64,000 nt of DNA from Mycobacterium sp. DL592 (GTDB lineage: Bacteria; Actinomycetota; Actinomycetes; Mycobacteriales; Mycobacteriaceae): the NCBI RefSeq assembly GCF_011694515.1, contig NZ_CP050192.1:1017650-1081649 (forward strand). Reading direction: 5' to 3'. Positions within the stretch are counted from its first letter, which is position 1. Each line of letters opens with the position of its first letter. Below the pieces are notes generated by a model. It was given only the letters and a program-made list of their open reading frames with translations, was not told the origin of the DNA and did no database searches. The translations under genes were made by a program, and so were the position numbers. Below, piece after piece: positions 31,257 to 40,082 of the stretch.

Positions 31257-31291
31257 GAATCAAGCATGCCTGGGCCCGGGCGGCCTGGTCG

Positions 31292-32932
31292 TCAGATCCG
31301 GACCACGCTGTTGCGGCGGGCTTGTTTGGCCTGATACATCGCGGCGTCGGCGCGGGCCGTCACCGCGCTGGCCGACTCGCCGGGGGCCGACACCGTCGCC
31401 CCGATGCTGAGCGTCGCACTGACGGTCTCACCGTTGATCTCGATGGGTTCTGCTGCGCGGCAACGGATGTTCTCGGCGATCTGGGCGGTCTCGTCGAGGC
31501 TGTGCACCCCGGGTAGCAGGACCACTATCTCGTCGCCGCCCATCCGGCCCACAGTGTCCCCGATGCGGACGCTCTCACTGATCCGCGCCGCGAGGGTGGA
31601 CAGCACCACATCGCCTGCGGCATGGCCCAGGGTGTCGTTGATGGTCTTGAAGTGGTCGACGTCGCAGAACAGGATCCCCAATTGCGAACCGGGGGAACGG
31701 GGTTGGTCGAGTGTGGACTCCAGTCGGCCGATCACCTCGGCCCGGTTGGGCAACCCGGTCAGGATGTCGAATCGGGCCAGCCGGTCGAGTCGCCGTTCGG
31801 CCTCGACCTTATCGTCGACGATCCGCAACGCCGCGATCATACCGTCGGTGTTGCCGTCTTCGTCGAGATAGGGTTTGGCGTTGCCGTCGACCCAGTGGTA
31901 GCCGCCGCCGGCGGTGCGGACCCGGAACCGTGCCGAACCGATTGCGTCCGTGCGCATTTCACCGACAGCCGTGGTCACGGCGGGCAGGTCCTCCGGATCG
32001 ATGCGGTCGGTCAGGTCCGAGCCGGTCCACTGCGCGGGCGGGTCGCCGAAGGCGGCTTGTACCGACGGTGACACCCAGGTGACCTGTCCGCCGTGCAGGT
32101 GGAAGACGACGTCGACGGCGTTGTCGGCCAGGATGTGGTAGCGCCGTTCGGCGTTGGCGCGCTCGATCAGAAGGTGCTGCTCGCGCTGGCTGAAGTAGAA
32201 CGCGACCACACCCACGATGGTGGTGGAGATCGTCGTCGCCAGGATCCACGCCGCTTCGGAGCCCAACCCCAGCTCCAGGAAGGGCAGCCGGGCCAGGCTC
32301 ACCACCAGGGGAAGCCCGGCCAGCACGCCGATCAGCCGCAGCAGCGCCCACCGGTCGCGCCGGGCCAGCAGCCAGGCGCTCGGGTTGCGGTCCGGGCGGG
32401 CCAGCACGGTGGCGGCAACGAGCAGCAGCACGCCGATTGCCGTCGTGATGCCCTGGCCGGTGGACTCCGTCATGCGGACCGCCGAGATCAGCCGGAACAG
32501 ATGGCCCATCACGGTGGCGACCGGTGCGGCCATCGCGGCCAGAAGGAATGTCCCCCAGGGCAATCCGGTCCGGCGGCGGTCCAGGCGCATGACGACGACG
32601 GCAACCGACAGGTACAGCATTGACGCCGCGGTTCGCGGGGTCGGGCCGAAGGGGTGACCGGCCAGGTGCTCGACCAGCACGACGGCGGCGCTGGCACCGA
32701 TCGCCACGGCCAGTGCCCTGCCGAACCACACCCGTTGTCGCGAGGGCCGCCCGGTCTGCAGGAGTACCGCCGCCGCCAGCCCGGCCAGCCACGCCGGGGT
32801 GAAGGACTTGAGTTCGTCGATGTGGCTGACCCAGCCCGACAGGTCGAGCAGTGCGGCCACCAGAACGGCGGCAGCAGCGACGCGCGCCCACCGGTTCAGC
32901 CGGTCCTCTGCCGTTCGAACGGCCCTGTCCAT
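31292..32932 (-). CDS. Membrane-bound PAS-GGDEF diguanylate cyclase
   Basis: 546 residues. About eight transmembrane helices (1-250) are followed by a PAS domain (about 262-380, YHILADNAVDVVFHLHGG; GGGYHWVDGNAKPYLDEDGN) and a GGDEF domain (about 388-546). The active site GGDEI is at 465-469, and an RxxD inhibitory site is present at 456-459, five residues before it. It should make cyclic di-GMP from GTP under membrane or PAS-sensed control, with product feedback. No EAL phosphodiesterase domain is fused. Confidence 0.92.
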   Translation of the reverse strand: MDRAVRTAEDRLNRWARVAAAAVLVAALLDLSGWVSHIDELKSFTPAWLAGLAAAVLLQTGRPSRQRVWFGRALAVAIGASAAVVLVEHLAGHPFGPTPRTAASMLYLSVAVVVMRLDRRRTGLPWGTFLLAAMAAPVATVMGHLFRLISAVRMTESTGQGITTAIGVLLLVAATVLARPDRNPSAWLLARRDRWALLRLIGVLAGLPLVVSLARLPFLELGLGSEAAWILATTISTTIVGVVAFYFSQREQHLLIERANAERRYHILADNAVDVVFHLHGGQVTWVSPSVQAAFGDPPAQWTGSDLTDRIDPEDLPAVTTAVGEMRTDAIGSARFRVRTAGGGYHWVDGNAKPYLDEDGNTDGMIAALRIVDDKVEAERRLDRLARFDILTGLPNRAEVIGRLESTLDQPRSPGSQLGILFCDVDHFKTINDTLGHAAGDVVLSTLAARISESVRIGDTVGRMGGDEIVVLLPGVHSLDETAQIAENIRCRAAEPIEINGETVSATLSIGATVSAPGESASAVTARADAAMYQAKQARRNSVVRI

Positions 32933-33047
32933 CGGCTACTCCCTCGAACTGGCGCGTCACCGGCAGTGCGAACCTAGCAACGTCTGGTGCGTTGGTGCGC
33001 GTTATCGCGCCCGGGGTCTCGCGACCGAAACTTGTCGTGGCCGCGGG

Positions 33048-33053
33048 TATAGT
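33048..33053 (+). promoter_or_regulatory. -10 box of the 13E12/HNH gene
   Basis: TATAGT, a near-ideal mycobacterial -10, ends 7 bases before ATG 33061, so the transcript would be leaderless. Its last base is also the first base of the SOS box at 33053-33068, so LexA bound there would block initiation. Confidence 0.7.
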
Positions 33054-33068
33054 CGAACGTATGTTCGA
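33053..33068. promoter_or_regulatory. LexA SOS box overlapping the start codon
   Basis: TCGAACGTATGTTCGA is a perfect match to the mycobacterial SOS box TCGAAC-N4-GTTCGA. It spans the predicted transcription start and ATG 33061. SOS boxes at the start of 13E12-repeat genes are known in M. tuberculosis, which supports DNA-damage induction of the HNH gene. Confidence 0.85.
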
Positions 33069-34500
33069 TAGTGCGTATCACGAGTACTGGAAGCCGCCGG
33101 TGTCGGCGGCTTCTGAGGGGTTGATTGCGCGGGTGTTGGGGGCGTCGCGGGCGGAGAACAGGGCCGCGGCGGCGCGGCTGCGGGCGGTCTGTGAGCTCTT
33201 CGAGATGCGCCGCGATCAGCGGGGTGAGCGTGCGGACTGGGCCGTGGACACCTGGGCGGCGGTAGGGGCGGAGATCGCGGCAGCGCTGCGGGTGAGCCTT
33301 GCCAAGGCGGGCAGTCTGATGAATTACGGGCTGGCGATGCTGCGGTTGCCGGCGGTGGCGGCGGTCTTCGAGGCCGGCGATATCGATTGGGGCGTGTTCG
33401 CGGCGATCGTGTTCCGCACCGAATTGATCACCGATGAGGCGGCCATGGCGGCGGTAGATGCGGCGCTGGCGGCCCGGGTGGGGCGCTGGCCGTCGATGAC
33501 GCGGGGCCGGATGAACGCGGAGATCGACCGGGTGGTGGCACGCCATGACCGTGATGCGCTGCGCCGGGGGCGCGAGCGCGCCGAGGAACGCCATGTGTCG
33601 GTGTGGGACAAGGGCAATGGCACCGCGGAGGTGGACGGGTTGCTGGTCGCCACCGATGCCGCCGCGTTGGACAAGCGACTGGCGGCATTGGCGGGCACGG
33701 TGTGCGAGAACGATCCGCGCACCGTCGAGCAACGTCGCGCCGATGCGTTGGGGGCGCTGGCGGTGGGCATGGATCGGCTGGCCTGCCGGTGCGGCAGTGC
33801 CGACTGCCCGGCCGGGGAGCGGCCGGCCAACCACGGTGTCGTCATCCATGTCGTCGCGCAGGAGGCGACGGTGGCGGGCCAGTCAGAGGTACCGGGGTAT
33901 CTGATGGGCACCAACGCGGTGATCTCGGCGGAGTTGGTGGCCGAGTTGGCGGCCCAGGCGCGGCAGCGGCCGCTGGCCGACTTCACCGCCAGCGCCGCCG
34001 AAGCCGGGTACCGGCCCTCGCAGGGGCTGGCTGATTTTGTGCGGGCCCGCGATCTGACGTGTCGGGCACCGGGCTGTGATCGCCCCGCGATCGATTGCGA
34101 TCTGGACCATACGATCCCATATCCGTTAGGCCCGACGCACGCTGGCAATCTGAAATGTCTGTGCCGAGTGCACCATCTGCTCAAAACGTTCTGGGGCTGG
34201 CGCGATGAACAGCTCCCGGACGGCACGGTGATCTGGCGGCTGGCCGGCGGCGCCACCTACATCACCACACCCGGCAGCGCCCTGTTGTTTCCGACCCTGT
34301 GCGCGCCGACCCCGCCGCGGCACCATCGGGGCCACCCAACCCCGCGCGAACCCGGCGGCGAACGTACCGTGATGATGCCCCGCCGCAGCCGCACCCGCCT
34401 CCAGAACCGGGCACACGTCATCGCCACCGAGCGCAATCGCAACGCTGTGATCTACGACTCACAAACGTCGGCTCATGACGGTGATCCACCGCCCTTTTAA
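33061..34500 (+). CDS. DUF222 / 13E12-repeat HNH endonuclease-like protein
   Basis: 479 residues from ATG 33061, set by the leaderless promoter and SOS box. An alpha-helical DUF222 domain (about 30-330) is followed by an HNH nuclease motif: RDLTCRAPGCDRPAIDCDLD with paired cysteines, DHTIPYPLGPTHAGNL, CLCRVHHLLKTFWGW. Mycobacterial genomes carry many such 13E12 paralogues, sometimes within repeats or mobile DNA. Substrate and role are unknown. The C-terminus is Arg/Pro-rich. No flanking repeat or target-site duplication was noticed. Confidence 0.88.
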   Translation: MFDSAYHEYWKPPVSAASEGLIARVLGASRAENRAAAARLRAVCELFEMRRDQRGERADWAVDTWAAVGAEIAAALRVSLAKAGSLMNYGLAMLRLPAVAAVFEAGDIDWGVFAAIVFRTELITDEAAMAAVDAALAARVGRWPSMTRGRMNAEIDRVVARHDRDALRRGRERAEERHVSVWDKGNGTAEVDGLLVATDAAALDKRLAALAGTVCENDPRTVEQRRADALGALAVGMDRLACRCGSADCPAGERPANHGVVIHVVAQEATVAGQSEVPGYLMGTNAVISAELVAELAAQARQRPLADFTASAAEAGYRPSQGLADFVRARDLTCRAPGCDRPAIDCDLDHTIPYPLGPTHAGNLKCLCRVHHLLKTFWGWRDEQLPDGTVIWRLAGGATYITTPGSALLFPTLCAPTPPRHHRGHPTPREPGGERTVMMPRRSRTRLQNRAHVIATERNRNAVIYDSQTSAHDGDPPPF

Positions 34501-34591
34501 TGACGCCGGCGAAAGTCTTTGTCGCACAATCGACTCATACTGAGCCTAAGGGTGACGGGTAGTAGCTGCTATACGGCACTGTTGCCACCCT

Positions 34592-35584
34592 ATGATCGAA
34601 CTTACCGAGCTGACCAAGGTCTACGGTCATGGCAGCCAGCGCGCCGTCGTATTGGACCGCATCAGTTTTCGCGTGGCAGCTGGGGAGATCCTCGCCATCG
34701 TCGGGCCCAGTGGGGCGGGCAAAAGCACGCTGGCTGAATGTATCAACCTGCTCACCGCACCGACCTCGGGTTCGGTGGTCGTCAACGGTGAGGACCTGAC
34801 CACGCTGTCGGCGAGCAAGCTGCGCGTCGCGCGCCGCCGCATCGGCACCATCTTCCAGTCGGCCGGCCTGTTGGAACGGCGCACCGCGGCCGAAAACGTC
34901 GCGCTCCCATTGGAATACCTCGGTGTCACGGCAGAAGAGTCACGTAAGCGGGTCGCCGAACTGCTCGACCGGGTGGGATTGTCGTCGCGCGCCAACCACT
35001 ACCCCTTCCAACTGTCCGGCGGCCAGAAACAGCGTGTGGGCATCGCCCGGGCACTGGCGCTGCGCCCCTCGGTGCTGCTGTCCGACGAGGCCACCGCGGG
35101 CCTGGACCCCATCACCACCGCCTCGGTGGTCCAACTGCTGCGTGAACTGCGCGACGACCTCGACCTGTCCATCGTGTTCATCACCCACGAAATGGACACG
35201 GTCGTCGAGATCGCCGACTCCGTCGCCCGCCTCGATCACGGCACCATCGTCGAATCCGGGCGCCTGGTGGACCTTCTCACCGATCCGCAATCAGAACTCG
35301 GCGCCGCGCTGCGGCCACAGGGTCAGGCCCGCAACGCCGATGCCGGCCAAGAGGTTTGGCGAGTCGTCTACGCATTCGACGTACCTGCCGACTGGATCGC
35401 GCGTGCCTCCGCAGAACTCGGCGCGCCGATCTCGGTACTCGGCGCCTTCGTGCAACAGGTACACGGCGTCACCGTCGGATCAGCCACCCTCGGCATTCCG
35501 GCCGACCTGTCCGGCCGCGCCGCTGACGTGCTGGCCCGCTACGGCCTTGCCACCGGTGAGCAGTCGCTTCGGGGCGCGGCGTGA
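34592..35584 (+). CDS. metN: Methionine ABC importer, ATP-binding protein
   Basis: 330 residues. The ABC ATPase has Walker A GPSGAGKSTLAE, signature LSGGQKQRVGIA, Walker B VLLSDEATAGLDP and the H-loop FITHEMDTV. The C-terminal part (about 255-330, EVWRVVYAFDVPADWIA) is a NIL-type regulatory domain that binds methionine and inhibits transport in MetN proteins. First gene of a tightly overlapping metN-metI-metQ operon. The 91-base leader shows no recognisable SAM riboswitch. Confidence 0.92.
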   Translation: MIELTELTKVYGHGSQRAVVLDRISFRVAAGEILAIVGPSGAGKSTLAECINLLTAPTSGSVVVNGEDLTTLSASKLRVARRRIGTIFQSAGLLERRTAAENVALPLEYLGVTAEESRKRVAELLDRVGLSSRANHYPFQLSGGQKQRVGIARALALRPSVLLSDEATAGLDPITTASVVQLLRELRDDLDLSIVFITHEMDTVVEIADSVARLDHGTIVESGRLVDLLTDPQSELGAALRPQGQARNADAGQEVWRVVYAFDVPADWIARASAELGAPISVLGAFVQQVHGVTVGSATLGIPADLSGRAADVLARYGLATGEQSLRGAA

Positions 35585-36300
35585 CCGACACCCTGCTCGC
35601 CAACGCCAAAGTCCCCGTCAACGAACTGCCCGGCCTGCTGATCCCCGCTCTGCTCGACACCCTGATCATGGTCGGCATCGTCATGACCATCGTGGTTGCC
35701 GTCGGGGTACCTCTTGGGGCGCTGATCCACAACCTGGCTCCCGGCGGACTCTTCGAAAATCCGTTGCTGCATACGATTTTGAGCTGGATCATCAGCATCG
35801 GCCGGTCACTGCCCTTCCTGATCCTGATGGCCGCGATTATGCCGTTCACCCGCTTCATCACCGGAACCAACATCGGCATCGCGGCCGCGGTGGTCCCGAT
35901 GTCGCTGGCCGGCATCGCGTTCTTCACCCGCATCGTCGAGAACGCGCTGCGGTCAGTTCCGCCGTCGGTGGTGAAGGTCGCCCGGGCATCGGGAGCCTCG
36001 CGCCTGCAGATCATCCGCACCGCCCAGCTCAACGAGGCGATCCCCGCCATCCTCGGTGGCCTCACGATCAACATCATCGCGATGATCGAATACTCCGCGA
36101 TCGCGGGAACCATCGGCGCGGGTGGAATCGGTTACGTCGCAGTGACGTACGGCTATCAGCGCTTCGACCAGGGTGTCATGCTCGCCACCATCATCATTCT
36201 CGTCGCCACAGTCGCAGCCGTTCAGTTCATCGGTGACGTCCTCGTCCGCTTCACCACCCCACACGCGCGTATCCGCTCGAAAGGAACAGTCACCGCATGA
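35581..36300 (+). CDS. metI: Methionine ABC importer, permease
   Basis: 239 residues, GTG start overlapping the metN stop by 4 bases. Five to six transmembrane helices are seen, with SRLQIIRTAQLNEAIPAILGG as the EAA-type coupling loop that contacts MetN, and EYSAIAGTIGAGGIGYVAV as the family C-terminal motif. It forms the channel for D/L-methionine in the cell membrane. Operon context with MetN (NIL domain) and MetQ makes the substrate call fairly safe. Confidence 0.92.
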   Translation: MTDTLLANAKVPVNELPGLLIPALLDTLIMVGIVMTIVVAVGVPLGALIHNLAPGGLFENPLLHTILSWIISIGRSLPFLILMAAIMPFTRFITGTNIGIAAAVVPMSLAGIAFFTRIVENALRSVPPSVVKVARASGASRLQIIRTAQLNEAIPAILGGLTINIIAMIEYSAIAGTIGAGGIGYVAVTYGYQRFDQGVMLATIIILVATVAAVQFIGDVLVRFTTPHARIRSKGTVTA

Positions 36301-37199
36301 CCGCCACCGGAGTCGACGTCGAAACTCCCGACAGCCACGGGTTCGAGATCAAGAAGCGACGCCAATGGGTGTGGATCGCCGCCGGACTGGTCGTTGTCGT
36401 CGTCGCCGTCGTCGCGGGCAGGTTGCTCTTCTTCGGAGACACAAAGTCCGCCAACGAGATTCCCGGTGCCACCCTGGTGGTGGCAACCAATGAGGGCAAC
36501 GCCGCCGAGCAGGCGCTCATCGAGTACATCAGCCGTGAGGTCGCCCCGAAGCACGGCATCAAGGTGGCCTTCCGCGGCCTGTCCGACAGCAACACCATCA
36601 ACCGTGCGGTCAGTGACGGCGAAGTCGCCGGCACCATCTATCAGCACAAGCTGTGGCTCGGCCAGGTGCTCGAGGCCAACCCGGACTTCCGGGAAGAGGC
36701 CGCCACCCCGGTGTTCCGGTGGGGCTTCGGAATCTGGTCGGACAAGTACACCGACGTCTCGCAGCTGCCTGACGGCGCCAACGTGTCGCTGTACTCCGAT
36801 CCCGCCAACGAGGCCCAGGGGCTGTGGCTGCTGGAACGCGCGGGCCTGATCACGCTGAACCCCACGGTCGACAAGTGGACCGCCACCCGCAAGGACATCG
36901 TCGGCAACCCGAAGAACCTGAAGTTCACGCTGCTCGACTTCGCGGCGCAGTCCCGCTCGCTGCCCGATCTGGACGCCGCCGTCGGCTACACCGAGTACTA
37001 CCTGGCGGCCAAGATCCCGCTCGACAAGCAGATCTTCGCCCCGCCCGCGCCCGACGAGTTCGCCGGGCAGCTCACCATCGGCAGCAAGTGGGCCGACACC
37101 GACAACATCAAGAAGCTGGTCGAGACGTTCAAGGACCCGGCGGTTCAGCAGTTCCTGGCCACCGACCCGAGCGTCAAGGGCATCCTTTTGCCGCTCTAG
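36297..37199 (+). CDS. metQ: Methionine ABC importer, substrate-binding protein with a membrane anchor
   Basis: 300 residues, ATGA overlap with metI. The NlpA/MetQ domain is clear (EYISREVAPKHGIKVAFRGL, GTIYQHKLWLGQVLEANPDF, PDGANVSLYSDPANEAQGLW, LDAAVGYTEYYLAAKIPLD). MetQ is usually a lipoprotein. Here no lipobox is present; instead a charged head (about 1-23) precedes one hydrophobic segment (VWIAAGLVVVVVAVVAG, about 24-42), so it is probably held by a transmembrane anchor. The 3' end overlaps the next, convergent gene by 4 bases. Confidence 0.9.
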   Translation: MTATGVDVETPDSHGFEIKKRRQWVWIAAGLVVVVVAVVAGRLLFFGDTKSANEIPGATLVVATNEGNAAEQALIEYISREVAPKHGIKVAFRGLSDSNTINRAVSDGEVAGTIYQHKLWLGQVLEANPDFREEAATPVFRWGFGIWSDKYTDVSQLPDGANVSLYSDPANEAQGLWLLERAGLITLNPTVDKWTATRKDIVGNPKNLKFTLLDFAAQSRSLPDLDAAVGYTEYYLAAKIPLDKQIFAPPAPDEFAGQLTIGSKWADTDNIKKLVETFKDPAVQQFLATDPSVKGILLPL

Positions 37200-38032
37200 G
37201 CGGCGGGCCGCTTGGAACCGCCGTGCGTGATGGCGGCGTGCGCCGTCGCCGCGGCTGCGGCCTTGTGCGCTGAGGGCGCGGCGGCTGCCGCTGCACGGGC
37301 TGCGTGCGGCACCGGGATGGTGAGGGCTTCGCGTGCCGAATGGCCGGTCGGTTTGGCCGCCTCCGGCGCGGCCACCGCGAGCGACGCCTCGGCAGCGGCC
37401 GCCGGCTTCACCGCGGACGCCGCCGGGTTGAACGCGCTGGTGATGTAGTTGAAAACACCGCCGGGCCCGGTGGCACCGCCGTAGCCGTTGAACCAGGCAT
37501 CCGCCAGGAGGCCCCCGCCCACCTGCACCGGTCCGAGGTAGAACTTCGGGATGATGCCCGTCAGGCCCAGCACGAAGTTCTTGACCAAGTTTGTCAGGGA
37601 CAGATTGGTCGTCAGCTGGCTGATGATGTAGGCCCCGACACCGGCATTGCCGGTAGGTGACCCGTTGTAGCCGAAGTAGTAGGCGTTGGCGAGCCGGCCG
37701 CCGCCGATCGCCACCGGCCCGAGCATGAGCGTCGGAAGCTTGGCGGTGAAGGCCAGTACGCTCGCCTGATTGGCGTCCAGATAGTTGTTCCCCATTTGTC
37801 CCAGCCCGCCCAGGATTTCGCCGAACCCGGCGAACAGTCCGGCCCAGTCGCCGTAGCCGACTTCGCGGGACGCCTGCGAATCGGCAAGCAGCTCATAGCT
37901 ACTCGTCACCGTCGGTGTCGCGAGTGCGATGCTGTGGTGAGTATCGGCGACCGTGGGTGTAGCCATCGTCAGGGTGACCGCGGTGGCCAGACAGGCCGCT
38001 GACAACGCGAATGGTCGCGAATGAGTCGTCAT
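37196..38032 (-). CDS. Secreted Ala-rich protein with two LGPVxxGGG repeats
   Basis: 278 residues with a signal peptide (about 1-30, cleavage near PTVADTH). Two related repeats occupy about 99-140 and 161-201, sharing (L/I)P-x-x-x-LGPV-x-(I/V)GGG-x-LA(N/D)A, then (F/N)GY(N/G)G and a gly-rich turn. The C-terminal 75 residues are Ala/Pro/His-rich (HAARAAAAAAPSAHKAAAAA). This looks like a cell-envelope protein of mycobacteria; I do not recognise a family or function. Monocistronic, with its 3' end overlapping metQ. Confidence 0.75.
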   Translation of the reverse strand: MTTHSRPFALSAACLATAVTLTMATPTVADTHHSIALATPTVTSSYELLADSQASREVGYGDWAGLFAGFGEILGGLGQMGNNYLDANQASVLAFTAKLPTLMLGPVAIGGGRLANAYYFGYNGSPTGNAGVGAYIISQLTTNLSLTNLVKNFVLGLTGIIPKFYLGPVQVGGGLLADAWFNGYGGATGPGGVFNYITSAFNPAASAVKPAAAAEASLAVAAPEAAKPTGHSAREALTIPVPHAARAAAAAAPSAHKAAAAATAHAAITHGGSKRPAA

Positions 38033-38142
38033 GGATCCCCCCGATCTCCGTGTCAGACGCCCCCGCGCCTGAACTCATGACGATTCGTACGATCCTCCCG
38101 TCGGGGCTGTCTGTCCAGAAAACAGGAAAGAAAGTCAAGGAC

Positions 38143-39291
38143 CTAAGTCCCGGAAATCGGTCGGTTTTTCGCCCGCCGAAACAGCTTGCGGCGCTTCTCC
38201 GGCGGCTCGTTCGTCGTCATCTCCACGCCCTTGAAGACCGCCAGATACACCGAGATCGTCGTGACGATGATGATCATCAGTACCGGGCCGAGCACGATGC
38301 CCCAGAACCCGAACATCGCTATACCGGAGAACACCGCCAGCAGCATCAATGCCGGGTCCAGGCGGGCCTCCCGCGGTACCAGGATCGGGCGCAGGAAGTT
38401 GTCGATGTTGGTGATGGCCAGGATGTGGAACAACACCACGAACAGGCCGCCGACGATATTGCCGAACAACATCATTCCGATGCCGAACGGGATGGTGACG
38501 ATGCCGCTGCCCAGTGGGATGACCGACAACGCGGTCAGGAAGATCGCGAAGATGAAGAACCCGTTGTGGAAGCCGGCGATGTAGATCGAGGCCGCACCGA
38601 GCACACCCTGAACCGAGGCGATGATGAACTGTCCCTTGACCGTTCCCTTGACCATCGCGCCCATCTTGGCCAGGTACAGGTCGGTGGCTTCTTCGCCGAG
38701 CGGGTTGAGCCTGCGGATCAGGGTGATGAGCTCACGTTGGTTGGTCAGCAGCGAGATCAGCACGTACAGAAAGATGATCGCCGAGGTGATCACGCCGATC
38801 ACCCCACCGGCTGCACCGCTGAGGGAATGCAGCAGCCACTGCCCGAGGTTCTGCGAGACCTTGATCATGGTGTCGCGGAGCGACTCTGCGCTGACGGTGA
38901 AGTGGCCGAACGGCAGCTTGCCCAGCAGGTTGTTGACGGCGTCGAGTGCTCGGGCGCCCAGGGTGGACAGGTCGGCCGTCTCGACCCATTCGGCGACGTG
39001 CACCACCATGTGCGAAACCTGCAGCACCGCAAGCGTTATCAGCGCACCGACCGGAACGATGACAGTGGCCAGGGCCGCCAGCACCGTCATCGTGGCCGAC
39101 AGTCCGGTGCTGAAGCGTTGCCGGCAGCGGTTGTACAGCGGGGTGAACAGGTAGGCGACGATCGCCGCGATCACCATAAGGATGAAGTAGTGCCGCAGAA
39201 AGTAGGCGCCGAAGAGCAGCGCCACCACGGTGACGACCGCCAGCGCGCGCTTCTGCGTGAGCGTGAATTCTGTGTTCACCGAAGTGAACAC
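38143..39291 (-). CDS. AI-2E family transporter-like membrane protein (Rv1101c-like)
   Basis: 382 residues, GTG start (an in-frame GTG four codons in, at 39279, is possible). Around eight transmembrane helices, with the family features GQFIIASVQGVLGAASIYIA, LTALSVIPLGSGIVTIP and DNFLRPILVPREARLDP, and a basic C-terminal tail. The family includes TqsA and PerM. A role in export of a signal or ion, or in division under stress (PerM in M. tuberculosis), is known only for relatives. A perfect palindrome covers the first codons. Confidence 0.88.
   Translation of the reverse strand: MFTSVNTEFTLTQKRALAVVTVVALLFGAYFLRHYFILMVIAAIVAYLFTPLYNRCRQRFSTGLSATMTVLAALATVIVPVGALITLAVLQVSHMVVHVAEWVETADLSTLGARALDAVNNLLGKLPFGHFTVSAESLRDTMIKVSQNLGQWLLHSLSGAAGGVIGVITSAIIFLYVLISLLTNQRELITLIRRLNPLGEEATDLYLAKMGAMVKGTVKGQFIIASVQGVLGAASIYIAGFHNGFFIFAIFLTALSVIPLGSGIVTIPFGIGMMLFGNIVGGLFVVLFHILAITNIDNFLRPILVPREARLDPALMLLAVFSGIAMFGFWGIVLGPVLMIIIVTTISVYLAVFKGVEMTTNEPPEKRRKLFRRAKNRPISGT
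39272..39291. promoter_or_regulatory. Palindromic operator-like site at the AI-2E gene start
   Basis: GTGTTCAC-CGAA-GTGAACAC is a perfect inverted repeat with 8-bp arms (39272-39279, 39284-39291) and a 4-base spacer. It covers the first seven codons of the leftward gene. Either it is an operator at the transcription start of a leaderless mRNA, or a chance palindrome in coding sequence. Confidence 0.45.
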
Positions 39292-39305
39292 TAGCCGCCG
39301 ACGGG

Positions 39306-40082
39306 CTAGGAGTTCATCAGGCGCTGCAAGTGCGCGTTGATGTCCGGGTACCGCTTCAGGTGCGCCCCGCCGTTGAGGTCGAGGATCTCACCGGTCATCC
39401 ACGCCGACTGCGGCGAGCACAGGAACGCCACTGCCTCGGCGATGTCCTCTGGTGTGCCGGGCCGCCCCAGTGCGGTGTTCTCGACGTACTCCTCGACCAC
39501 GCCGGGGACCGCGGCGGCACCCTCGGTAAGCGGGGTGTGCACGAAACCGGGGGCGACGGCGTTGACCCGGATACCGCGCGGCCCGAGTTCGAGCGCGGCC
39601 ACCTGGGTGAGCATGGACAACCCGGCCTTCGCCGAGCAGTAGGCGCTCATCCCGATCGCCGGCTGGCGGGCGTTCAGCGAGGTCAGCGACACCAGTGTGC
39701 CGCCGTCGCCGAGGTGTTTGCCGGCGTGCTTGATTACCAGGAAGGCGCCGTTGAGACAGACGTCGATGACCGACCGGAAGTCGGCGGCGTCCAGTTCGGT
39801 GATGACTCCGAATCCGCTGAACCCGGCGCAGTTGACCACCACGTGCAGTCCGCCTTCACGTGCCACCACGTCGTCGAACAGGGTCGCCACCGAGGCCTCG
39901 TCGGTGACCTCCACCGCCGCCCAGGTGTGCGGCTCGCCGAGTTCGGCGGCCCGCTGCGCCGCCAGCTCGGTGTTGCGGTCGGCGATCGTCACGTGGGCGC
40001 CCTCGCCGGCGAGCTTGTTGGCCGTCGCCCAGCCGATCCCGGACGCTCCGCCGATGATGACCGCTACCCGTTGTGCACTCAT
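39306..40082 (-). CDS. Short-chain dehydrogenase/reductase
   Basis: 258 residues from ATG 40082, which overlaps the stop of the upstream gene (ATGA). Classical SDR: cofactor motif GGASGIGWATA with acidic IADRN (suggesting NAD preference), NCAG, catalytic Ser in LTSLNAR, and YCSAK with the Tyr/Lys pair. Substrate unknown. The operon with an extended SDR under a KstR-type operator suggests a steroid or lipid alcohol, which is inference. Confidence 0.9.
   Translation of the reverse strand: MSAQRVAVIIGGASGIGWATANKLAGEGAHVTIADRNTELAAQRAAELGEPHTWAAVEVTDEASVATLFDDVVAREGGLHVVVNCAGFSGFGVITELDAADFRSVIDVCLNGAFLVIKHAGKHLGDGGTLVSLTSLNARQPAIGMSAYCSAKAGLSMLTQVAALELGPRGIRVNAVAPGFVHTPLTEGAAAVPGVVEEYVENTALGRPGTPEDIAEAVAFLCSPQSAWMTGEILDLNGGAHLKRYPDINAHLQRLMNS

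Noticed and set aside
33061..34500. Insertion sequence or prophage at the 13E12/HNH gene
   Set aside because: No inverted terminal repeats, transposase, integrase or target duplication was noticed around it; only the HNH gene with its own promoter is visible.
34501..34591. SAM riboswitch or T-box in the metNIQ leader
   Set aside because: The 91-base leader is short and shows neither the SAM-I, SAM-II or SAM-IV core nor a T-box sequence that I could recognise.
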